Below are positions 1 through 6,545 of a DNA stretch of 14,096 nucleotides, one piece after another (within the stretch, counting starts at the first letter, position 1; every line of letters starts with the position of its first letter). Below the pieces are notes generated by a model, which was not told where the DNA came from, did not search any database, and saw only the letters and a list, made by a program, of their open reading frames with translations. The DNA lies in NCBI GenBank assembly GCA_945971355.1, contig CAMFPD010000042.1, positions 1 through 14,096 on the forward strand. Direction: 5' to 3'. Source of the DNA: an uncultured Lachnobacterium sp. (GTDB lineage Bacteria; Bacillota; Clostridia; Lachnospirales; Lachnospiraceae). Made by a program: the position numbers and the translations under genes.

Positions 1-50
1 ATATAATACTTTTTAATATAGTATCTCTGTAATGCATATCAGTTTTTCTA

Positions 51-725
51 CTATGACTCTTTATAAGCTTTAACTTCCTCTCGAATCCAGCTTATCCACT
101 CATCAAACCCTTCGCCGGTCTTGGCTGATACAAAGATAACCTTGGCATTTGGATTTAATTTCTTGATTCTCTCCTCAACAGCTTCCTTCGAGAAATCATC
201 GAATACGCACAATGTATCACACTTGTTTATTAAAACTACATCACAGATAGAAAACATAAGTGGATATTTCAGAGGCTTGTCATCTCCCTCTGGAACCGAA
301 AGAATCATAGCATTTTTTGTACTTCCTGTATCAAATTCTGCTGGACATACAAGATTACCAACATTCTCAAGAACAACAAAATCCAAATCGCTTGTTCCGA
401 ATTCCTTAATACCCTGTCTTGTCATATCTGCATCGAGATGACACATACCACCTGTATGTATCTGAATTGCCCGCGCTCCTGTCTCAATAATAGCCTGTGC
501 ATCCACGTCTGAATCGATGTCCGCTTCCATTATTCCAATTGACATCTCATCCTTCAGCATTGAGATTGTGCGCTTAAGAGTAGTTGTCTTTCCAGCTCCC
601 GGCGAAGACATGAGATTAAGAAGAAATGTCCCTTCTTCCTTAAGCTCTGCGCGAAGCTTTGCTGCATCTGCATCATTGTCCTCAAAGACACTACGTTTTA
701 CCTCAATCACCTTAAAGTCTTTCAT
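51..725 (-). CDS. hypB: HypB, nickel-delivery GTPase
   Basis: HypB is a SIMIBI-class GTPase that hands Ni(II) to apo-enzymes such as [NiFe] hydrogenase, usually together with HypA. The 224-residue protein shows a P-loop (SSPGAGKTT, residues 40-48), the metal-binding pair C95-H96 in a GGMCH context, the HypB-typical stretch from E120 to G134 with C127, and the NKxD guanine-specificity motif at 167-170 (NKCD). It lacks the N-terminal CxxCGC motif of the E. coli protein and any His-rich stretch, so it is a minimal GTPase form. The start is supported by an AAGGCGG ribosome binding site about 7 bases upstream. Neither hypA nor hypC-F lies in the window; the nearest gene upstream is an [FeFe] hydrogenase 586 bp away. 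It appears to be transcribed from its own promoter. No convincing terminator is visible in the 50 bases left of the stop. Family call is firm; the client enzyme is unknown. Confidence 0.95.
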   Translation of the reverse strand: MKDFKVIEVKRSVFEDNDADAAKLRAELKEEGTFLLNLMSSPGAGKTTTLKRTISMLKDEMSIGIMEADIDSDVDAQAIIETGARAIQIHTGGMCHLDADMTRQGIKEFGTSDLDFVVLENVGNLVCPAEFDTGSTKNAMILSVPEGDDKPLKYPLMFSICDVVLINKCDTLCVFDDFSKEAVEERIKKLNPNAKVIFVSAKTGEGFDEWISWIREEVKAYKES

Positions 726-815
726 ACTTACACCGCCTTATAAAATACTGGTTGGTTTTTGCAAAATCCTGTGTCAAATTATCGGAAAGTCTTTGTTTAT
801 ATGCTTTATCTTCTG

Positions 816-826
816 TGGTCAGACCA
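816..826. promoter_or_regulatory. FadR/GntR-like palindrome in hypB leader
   Basis: TGGTCAGACCA is a perfect odd-length palindrome of the form TGGTNNNACCA, as recognised by FadR-subfamily GntR regulators (general form TNGTNNNACNA). It lies about 25 bases downstream of the predicted hypB transcription start, a typical roadblock position. No GntR-type gene is in the window, so the regulator is unknown. Confidence 0.4.
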
Positions 827-857
827 ACACAATATTCTTGACACAACTTATATCAAA

Positions 858-886
858 ATAATAGCACAGCAATTCCACAATGTCAA
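858..886 (-). promoter_or_regulatory. sigma-A type promoter for hypB
   Basis: On the minus strand a perfect TTGACA (886-881) is followed after exactly 17 bases by TATTAT (863-858). Transcription would start near 851, giving a leader of about 125 bases before the hypB start at 725. In that leader TTGTGTCAA-like and TTGACACA-like arms (838-845 and 770-777) form an 8-bp inverted repeat. The match is seen directly; activity is inferred. Confidence 0.7.
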
Positions 887-938
887 CAAAATCAAGTGTT
901 GTATGCTTTTTCCTTCTTGCACTTTTTCAAAAACGTAT

Positions 939-951
939 CTGGTATGACCAG
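939..951. promoter_or_regulatory. second FadR/GntR-like palindrome upstream of hypB promoter
   Basis: CTGGTATGACCAG has the same TGGTNNNACCA architecture as the site centred at 821. It is centred at 945, about 124 bp away and upstream of the hypB -35 box, with an additional ACCAG half-site at 956-960. A pair of like sites flanking a promoter suggests a looped operator. This is inferred from pattern only. Confidence 0.35.
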
Positions 952-998
952 TTGTACCAGTTTTGTAAGATTGACAAGGGCTGTTCGGTTTCTTTATT

Positions 999-1200
999 GG
1001 CTGCCCTTTGAAACAGTACATAAAAATTAGAGACATATATTCCCGAGAAACAAAATTACAACAGTTCCGCGGCTCAATGTGTAAAATAAATACACATTTC
1101 TCAGCCAACTATCCGTAATAGATACGCGGAACAAACTTGTAATTTTTTTCGAGGAAATATATATCTCTAATTTTGTTCTTATAATCCCAAGTGGGCAGCC
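999..1200. repeat. 202-bp long-inverted-repeat element (MITE-like)
   Basis: The element is bounded by perfect 8-bp inverted ends, GGCTGCCC at 999-1006 and GGGCAGCC at 1193-1200. The arms (999-1071 and 1125-1200) are imperfect inverted copies over about 73-76 bp. Shared blocks include ATTAGAGA plus TATATATT, AAAATTACAA and GTTCCGCG, in the same order. The centre carries a second hairpin (AATGTGTA at 1076-1083, TACACATT at 1091-1098). There is no ORF of note inside, so it looks like a non-autonomous miniature transposable element or a large cruciform/RNA structure. No clean target-site duplication flanks it. It occupies much of the gene-free stretch 726-1311; the rest holds the hypB promoter and operators and the hydrogenase terminator. 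Confidence 0.65.
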
Positions 1201-1262
1201 CTCAAATCATGTTTATTCGTTAATATACATGACTGTATATTTCTAATTTGTCTTCAGTCTAA

Positions 1263-1296
1263 AATGTCCAGCCACATACAAATGTGGCTAGACATT
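1263..1296 (-). terminator. terminator of the hydrogenase gene
   Basis: A 14-bp stem (1263-1276 with 1283-1296, one G.U in RNA) closes a 6-base loop and starts about 15 bases after the hydrogenase stop codon. On the minus strand it is preceded by an A-tract and followed by a short T-run, so it could also act in the other direction. It separates hydrogenase transcription from hypB. Confidence 0.75.
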
Positions 1297-1311
1297 GAAA
1301 CAATACATTTT

Positions 1312-2763
1312 TTACTCTCTGTGCATACTGAAAGTTTCCATATGATAGTTTTTGATGTTTGCTCTGATTTCACGATCATCAGCTTTGTCAAGAAGCTCAT
1401 CTCTGAATTTCTTTGTAGAAACCATATCATTAAATGAACTTGGTCCGTTTACACATCCACCTTCACATGCCATACCTTCGATGAAGTCCTCTGGAAGCTT
1501 TCCTGCCTTGAGAAGAAGAAGTGCCTTCTTACACTCAGCTGCTCCATTTGCCTTGCAAACTTTACAATCAACATCAATATTCTTCTCTTTGATACTCTGA
1601 AGTACTGCCGCTGTAACTCCACCTGAGTTTGCAAAACGTTTTCCGTACACAGAACCTTCCTGATATGATGTGTCATCTGGCTCAAGCTCAACACCCTTTG
1701 CACGCATGATTGCACGAATCTCACTGTATGTGAGAACATAATCTACATTTCCCTCGATTTTCTGATCCTCAACTTCTGATTTCTTGGCAATACATGGTCC
1801 AATAAATACGGTAACTGCATCAGGCTCTTTTGCCTTAATCATTCTTGATACAGATGCCATAGGTGAAATTGTTGTAGAAATTCTATCCGCAAGTTCTGGA
1901 TAATGTTTTCTAACCATATTCACGAAGCCTGGACAACATGAGGTTACTTTCTTCTCTCCTGCCTCATATGCCTCAAGCCACTCATCTGCCTCATATGCTG
2001 CTGTCATATCAGCTCCAAGAGCAACCTCTACGAAATCATTAAAACCTAGTGATCTCATAGCCTTCTTCCAGCTGTTCATAGTAATGTTTGGACCAAACTG
2101 ACCCTCTGTAGCAGGTGCTGCCATCGCATATACCTTCTTGCCTTCATCGAGAAGTGCCTCTATTACATTAACAATATATGTCTTTGAACCAATAGCTCCG
2201 AATGGACAACTGTGGATACATTTTCCACAGCGGATACACTTGCTGTCATCTATTACTGATATTCCATATTCATTATATGTAATTGCATTTACAGGACATG
2301 AGAACTTACATGGTCTCTTAAGGTGGGCAATAGCATTGTATGGACATGCTTGAGCACACTTACCACACTCCTTACACTTTGTTGCATCGATGTGTGAACG
2401 ATGACGTCCAGCCTCAATAGCACCAAATTTACATGCATTGATACATGCCTTTCCAATACAGTTCTGACAGTTCTCTGTAACTGTGTAACTTGAAATTGGA
2501 CAGTCCTCACAAGCAGAGCTGATAACCTGGATTACATTTCCATCATCAACCATTCCTGCTGGTTTTCCCTCTGCAAGTCTTACACGTTGGCGGATAATCT
2601 CACGTTCCTTGTAAATACAGCATCTGAACTGTGGTGTTGGACCAGGAATAATTTTGAATGGAATATTATCCCTAATCTCATCTAAATTACCTTCGAAAGC
2701 AGCCTTTGCCACTTCATATAGAACCTCGTGTTTAATCTTGATTACGTTCTCGTCAGCGTACAT
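1312..2763 (-). CDS. [FeFe] hydrogenase, group B-like, monomeric
   Basis: This cytosolic enzyme of 483 residues reversibly couples 2H+ plus electrons to H2, presumably with ferredoxin. The N-terminal third (about 85-195) is rich in cysteine, with several ferredoxin-type CxxCxxC(x)nCP clusters ending in CPYNAI, CPVNAI and CPFGAI. The H-cluster domain shows all three signatures: TSCCPG (C276, C277), GPCIAKKSE (C324 to E330) and MACEGGC (C433, C437). The spacing and the GCVNGP variant of the third motif fit the group B (ferredoxin-like, clostridial) class rather than group A. The start is set by AAGGAGAG 7 bases upstream. It is a stand-alone gene with its own terminator. The maturases HydE, HydF and HydG are not in the window. 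The subgroup assignment is from recalled motifs and is less certain than the enzyme class. Confidence 0.93.
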   Translation of the reverse strand: MYADENVIKIKHEVLYEVAKAAFEGNLDEIRDNIPFKIIPGPTPQFRCCIYKEREIIRQRVRLAEGKPAGMVDDGNVIQVISSACEDCPISSYTVTENCQNCIGKACINACKFGAIEAGRHRSHIDATKCKECGKCAQACPYNAIAHLKRPCKFSCPVNAITYNEYGISVIDDSKCIRCGKCIHSCPFGAIGSKTYIVNVIEALLDEGKKVYAMAAPATEGQFGPNITMNSWKKAMRSLGFNDFVEVALGADMTAAYEADEWLEAYEAGEKKVTSCCPGFVNMVRKHYPELADRISTTISPMASVSRMIKAKEPDAVTVFIGPCIAKKSEVEDQKIEGNVDYVLTYSEIRAIMRAKGVELEPDDTSYQEGSVYGKRFANSGGVTAAVLQSIKEKNIDVDCKVCKANGAAECKKALLLLKAGKLPEDFIEGMACEGGCVNGPSSFNDMVSTKKFRDELLDKADDREIRANIKNYHMETFSMHRE

Positions 2764-2792
2764 ATTCTCTCCTTAATTCAAATCTACTTCTG

Positions 2793-2798
2793 ATTATA
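2793..2798 (-). promoter_or_regulatory. probable -10 box of the hydrogenase gene
   Basis: TATAAT on the minus strand at 2798-2793 lies 30 bases upstream of the start codon, giving a leader of about 23 bases. No good TTGACA-like -35 box stands 17 bases upstream, so the promoter may need an activator. No Rex-type TTGTGAN(n)TCACAA site was seen. Confidence 0.4.
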
Positions 2799-2846
2799 TA
2801 GTTTCAAATGTAGTCTACGAAGCTATTTATAATTCAAGCCATAAAC

Positions 2847-2884
2847 AAAATGTTCCTAGCTTCATGTCGAACTAGGAACATTTT
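2847..2884 (-). terminator. terminator of the efflux operon
   Basis: A perfect 13-bp inverted repeat (2847-2859 with 2872-2884) has further TTC/GAA pairing in the loop and A/T runs at both ends. It lies about 90 bases after the permease stop and 84 bases before the hydrogenase start. The A/T-flanked symmetry would let it work in both directions. Confidence 0.8.
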
Positions 2885-2973
2885 ACTAAAGTTTTTAACA
2901 CTTTTCTACCCTTGTACCCACCAAAAAACAATTTTTTGATAATTTTTTCACAATTTCAGCATATTGCACTAAA

Positions 2974-4230
2974 TTACTCGTGTCTGAGGGCATCTATTGG
3001 GTTGAGATTTGCCGCTTTATAGGATGGCAACAATCCAAATATTATTCCAATTGCCATGGAGAATATAACCGCAAGTACTGCGGAAGCCGGGCTTATTGAT
3101 GTTGGTGAACCATTCAACGCGGAAATAACCTTGGACAATATCACACCAACTATCACACCAAGCAAACCTCCAAGACTTGTCAAAACAACTGCCTCTGTAA
3201 GGAACTGTCCAAGTATAGCACCTTTTCCGGCACCGATAGCTTTCTTTAATCCAATCTCTGAGGTTCTCTCAGTTACAGACACAAGCATAATATTCATTAC
3301 ACCTATACCGCCAACCAAAAGAGAGATTCCTGCAATCCAGATAAGCATCATATTAGTAGATGCTGACAATTGCTGCAATTCCTTGGCCTGCTCCAGCAAA
3401 TCCTGTGCTGCATACTTTACAGTATCTGAGTCGGACATAATATATCCATTCAATATATCCGCTGCACCTTTTCCAACCTCTGTCATGGCACTTGTATCCG
3501 AAGCTCTCACCAACAAATTCTCAGGCTCGTCAAACTGATAGATGATTGGCCATGTTGAATCCGGAACATACACGTTTCCACTGGAATCTCCATTTGCATA
3601 CATATAGTAGTCTTCCATGGAATTTATAACCAGATCATATTTTTCCTTCTCTCCAACTACACCAACAATTGTGTATGGCTCCTTCTTTATCTCAATTGTC
3701 TTTCCAATACAATTTTCTCCCTGAAACAAGGTTTTCTCTGCTTTTTCATCCAAAAGTGCTACCTTTCTTCCTGAAGACATATCTGCCTCTGTAATTCCTC
3801 TACCTCTCTCCACTATCATATTATTGGTTTTAAGGTATGAATCATCAATTCCGTACACATATCCCCCAGACAATGAAGTATTCAAATAATACACCCCATC
3901 ATAAACATTTCTGCTATGGTATTTGGAAGCAGATTCTACATTCTCTAATCCTGCAATTTGATCCATGGCCGAATCGCTGATTTGCCCAACTCCTGCCGGT
4001 ACAGCCTCATAGGACAAATCAAGACTGTACCCATCCTTCTGCAATTCCACCTTAACAGTATTACTTCCAGAGCCAATGAGATTCTTCTCTATCTGCTTAT
4101 TAGTTCCTTGAATTGTAGAGACTATAGCAATTATTGCTGCAATTCCAATAATTATTCCCAACATAGTCAGGAAGGAACGCATTTTATGTGACCATACACC
4201 TCTAAAGGATAGTCTTATATTTTCTAACAT
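2974..4230 (-). CDS. MacB/FtsX-type ABC transporter permease
   Basis: This is the membrane subunit of a MacB-like (YknZ-like) tripartite exporter, 418 residues. One N-terminal membrane segment (about 18-40) is followed by an extracellular MacB periplasmic-core-type domain (about 45-290) and the C-terminal FtsX module with three helices (about 294-317, 345-368, 383-403). The conserved stretch GGIGVMNIMLVSVTERTSEI, the motif KKAIGA, and a terminal NPIDALRHE are diagnostic of the family. Unlike Gram-negative MacB there is no fused ATPase; that subunit is the separate gene at 5859-6545. It is the last gene of the operon, 18 bases after the second adaptor, with GGAGGG before the start. The substrate cannot be read from the sequence; family members export peptides, antibiotics or toxins. 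Confidence 0.93.
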   Translation of the reverse strand: MLENIRLSFRGVWSHKMRSFLTMLGIIIGIAAIIAIVSTIQGTNKQIEKNLIGSGSNTVKVELQKDGYSLDLSYEAVPAGVGQISDSAMDQIAGLENVESASKYHSRNVYDGVYYLNTSLSGGYVYGIDDSYLKTNNMIVERGRGITEADMSSGRKVALLDEKAEKTLFQGENCIGKTIEIKKEPYTIVGVVGEKEKYDLVINSMEDYYMYANGDSSGNVYVPDSTWPIIYQFDEPENLLVRASDTSAMTEVGKGAADILNGYIMSDSDTVKYAAQDLLEQAKELQQLSASTNMMLIWIAGISLLVGGIGVMNIMLVSVTERTSEIGLKKAIGAGKGAILGQFLTEAVVLTSLGGLLGVIVGVILSKVISALNGSPTSISPASAVLAVIFSMAIGIIFGLLPSYKAANLNPIDALRHE

Positions 4231-4248
4231 ATCATTCCCTCCATCCTA

Positions 4249-5859
4249 TCATTGCATATCTTCTGATACAACTGTTGCTGTACCCTCTTTAACATTTTTG
4301 CCATATGGAAATGCCACATAATCGTCAAGTGTCAGGCCTGACTTTATCTCAATATAACTTCCCCACAGAATACTTCCAGTTACTACATCCTGCTTTTCAA
4401 GCTTTCCGTTATTGTCCTTATACACATATGACTTACCATTTTCATCGCGCACATAACACTGTGGAATGTACATCTTGTCGGCACCCGAAGCATCTGAGCT
4501 GTCTATCGTAAGTTCCAAATACTGTCCAGCCATAAGACCTGAAGGATCCTCTATATAGGCTGTGTAACCATAGTTTGATACATTAGGATTTCCCTCTCCA
4601 TAGTACACATTTCCACTTGACGGGATAGTGTCTATCTCAGAAATTTCACCCTCATAATATCCACCACTTTCCCAATCGTATGCGGTAACTTTCTGTCCTA
4701 TTTTAATTGTATCTAACATAAGTTCACTGACACTGCCCTCAATATAGAGACCTTCTGAGCCAGACACTACCATAAATGCACTGCCGTCATTTGGGATATC
4801 GTCTATCTCATGTACTGTTTTTACAACTCCATTTACCTTGGAGCGTACAATTCCATCCTCAAGCTGTTCCTCAAGAACAGTTAATTCATTCTCCGCTGTA
4901 CGCTTTTTTATGTCAATTGCCCTTAGACTTCTCTCCTGGGTTGCAATTTCCTGTGCAAGCTCCTTGGCTGTATATCCGCTTTGATTTTGAGTATCATTAT
5001 TATCTCCTGCTGGATTCAAATTGTCATCAGTGGTATCAGCTGTCAACGCATTGTCATCCGAATCAATTATTCCGTTTGTACCATCTCCATTGCCAGTTCC
5101 GGAAGCTTCATTTCCGGAAAAAATGTAAATCATATCGTCATCACTATAAGTCTTACTCATATATGCACCATTCATTGTGACTGACATAATCACATTTTTG
5201 TCAGAATCAACTGCATCAAATTTTGCAACCAAAGAAGATGCTTTTAAAGCATTAAGCACAGCTCCTGACACCTTGCTGTCCAAGGCACATTGAAAAACAT
5301 AAGGGTTATCTGCTGTTCCATCTCCGCTAAGCTTCTGCTCTATTATAGTTATATTTGCTGATTCTGAGCTGCCTGCCATTGTACTGTTTCCTGCTGTTGT
5401 ACTACCGTCTCCTTCTGTACTCTCAGTTGGTACCTCAGAAGGAGAGGCCAAAGTATCAGGAATAGGTGTTGTATTCTTCAACACATTAAGCTTTGCCATC
5501 CCTGTATCATACTCATTCTGAAAGCTCTCAATCTGGAGCTTCTTCATGGCAACAGAAAGCTCAAGACTCGTTACATCATATGCCATAAGAGGATCCCCCT
5601 CCGATACCTCCTGTCCTTCTGTGACATACACATCTATTACCTTCTGACCTTCTGTAACATATATGCTTTGTGACGCATTGTTTTTTACAACACCCTCACT
5701 TGTAGTAGTATTCTCATAGTATCCCAGGTTAAGCATGGAAACGCTGTACACATCCACAGTCTTATTTCCTTTTCTATAATAGGTAACTCCCGCCACCGCA
5801 CCTATTACAATAGCAACCACAAGAACAATTACAAGGAGTGCCTTCAATGTTTTTTTCAT
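4249..5859 (-). CDS. HlyD/MacA-family efflux adaptor with inserted domain
   Basis: This is a membrane-anchored adaptor of 536 residues, much longer than the usual 350-420. An N-terminal anchor (about 4-27) precedes a lipoyl/biotinyl-like half (about 50-98), a short first coiled-coil helix (about 99-130) and the return helix (about 297-338, starting YTAKELAQEIATQERSLR). The lipoyl second half (VRSKVNGVVKTV, 338-349) and beta-barrel domains to the C-terminus follow. Between the two helices is an extra module of about 165 residues: Ser/Thr/Glu-rich linker 131-168, a folded-looking part about 171-248 containing GDGTADNPYVF, and an Asp/Asn/Thr-rich linker 249-296. Its start overlaps the ATPase stop (TAATG), so translation is coupled. 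The family is clear; the role of the insert is unknown. Confidence 0.88.
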   Translation of the reverse strand: MKKTLKALLVIVLVVAIVIGAVAGVTYYRKGNKTVDVYSVSMLNLGYYENTTTSEGVVKNNASQSIYVTEGQKVIDVYVTEGQEVSEGDPLMAYDVTSLELSVAMKKLQIESFQNEYDTGMAKLNVLKNTTPIPDTLASPSEVPTESTEGDGSTTAGNSTMAGSSESANITIIEQKLSGDGTADNPYVFQCALDSKVSGAVLNALKASSLVAKFDAVDSDKNVIMSVTMNGAYMSKTYSDDDMIYIFSGNEASGTGNGDGTNGIIDSDDNALTADTTDDNLNPAGDNNDTQNQSGYTAKELAQEIATQERSLRAIDIKKRTAENELTVLEEQLEDGIVRSKVNGVVKTVHEIDDIPNDGSAFMVVSGSEGLYIEGSVSELMLDTIKIGQKVTAYDWESGGYYEGEISEIDTIPSSGNVYYGEGNPNVSNYGYTAYIEDPSGLMAGQYLELTIDSSDASGADKMYIPQCYVRDENGKSYVYKDNNGKLEKQDVVTGSILWGSYIEIKSGLTLDDYVAFPYGKNVKEGTATVVSEDMQ

Positions 5860-6545
5860 TAACGCTCCACCTCCTGCTTATCCTCAGATATTACTCCATC
5901 AATAATGTGAACAATCCTGTCAGCCTGTTCTGCAACCTGTCTGTCATGAGTAATCATAACAACAGTCACTCCTTCGTTATTGAGCTGCCTGAACAGTTCC
6001 ATTATCTGTTTTCCTGATTTTGAATCCAAAGCACCTGTAGGTTCATCTGCCAAAAGAAGCTTCGGACTGTTGACCATAGCTCTTGCAATAGCTACTCTCT
6101 GTTTCTGTCCACCAGATAACTGAGTAGGCTTAAATGTAGCTCTGTCAGCCAATCCCACCTTCTCCAAGGCAACCATAGCCTTCGCATGGCGTTCCTTTTT
6201 TCTCACACCTGCATATATAAGAGGAAGACTTACATTGTCAAGTGCATTCTCTCTTGGCATCAGCTGGAAATTCTGAAAAACAAATCCAATTGTATTTAAT
6301 CTGAGCTTGGATAACTCCTTTTCCTTTAAATTAACAACCGCCTTTTCATCCAGATAATACTCACCCTGAGTAGGAGTATCCAAAAGTCCTACTATATTCA
6401 TAAGTGTTGTCTTTCCCGAACCAGAAGGTCCCATAATGGCAACATACTCCCCTTCCTCAATCTGAAGGCATACGTCCTTCAAAACAGGAACAGGCATGTT
6501 ATCCTGATTGTAATCCTTAAAAATATTTCGAAGGTCTATAATCAT
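5859..6545 (-). CDS. MacB/LolD-type ABC transporter ATPase
   Basis: This is the ATP-binding subunit that powers the exporter formed with the permease at 2974-4230. The 228-residue protein has Walker A GPSGSGKTT (39-47), Q-loop in FVFQNFQLM, signature LSGGQKQR, Walker B LLLADEPTGALDS and the H-loop in VMITHD. DEPTGALDS is typical of the MacB/LolD/FtsE group. An ORF also opens at a GTG one codon upstream (6548), but the ATG at 6545 sits 7 bases from GGAGG and overlaps the adaptor stop as TGATG, so it is preferred. It is the second gene of the operon, coupled on both sides. Confidence 0.95.
   Translation of the reverse strand: MIIDLRNIFKDYNQDNMPVPVLKDVCLQIEEGEYVAIMGPSGSGKTTLMNIVGLLDTPTQGEYYLDEKAVVNLKEKELSKLRLNTIGFVFQNFQLMPRENALDNVSLPLIYAGVRKKERHAKAMVALEKVGLADRATFKPTQLSGGQKQRVAIARAMVNSPKLLLADEPTGALDSKSGKQIMELFRQLNNEGVTVVMITHDRQVAEQADRIVHIIDGVISEDKQEVER

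Noticed and set aside
1..50. Possible terminator after hypB (ATACT...AGTAT)
   Set aside because: Only a 5-bp AT-rich stem without a GC core; the operon may continue to the left of the window.
976..1008. AAGGGC/GCCCTT pairing at the left end as a wider boundary of the 202-bp element
   Set aside because: It is a 6-bp local hairpin and does not extend the long arm pairing beyond 999 and 1200.
848..1108. 86-codon minus-strand frame in the gene-free stretch
   Set aside because: It overlaps the inverted-repeat element and the hypB promoter, has no ribosome binding site and encodes no recognisable family.
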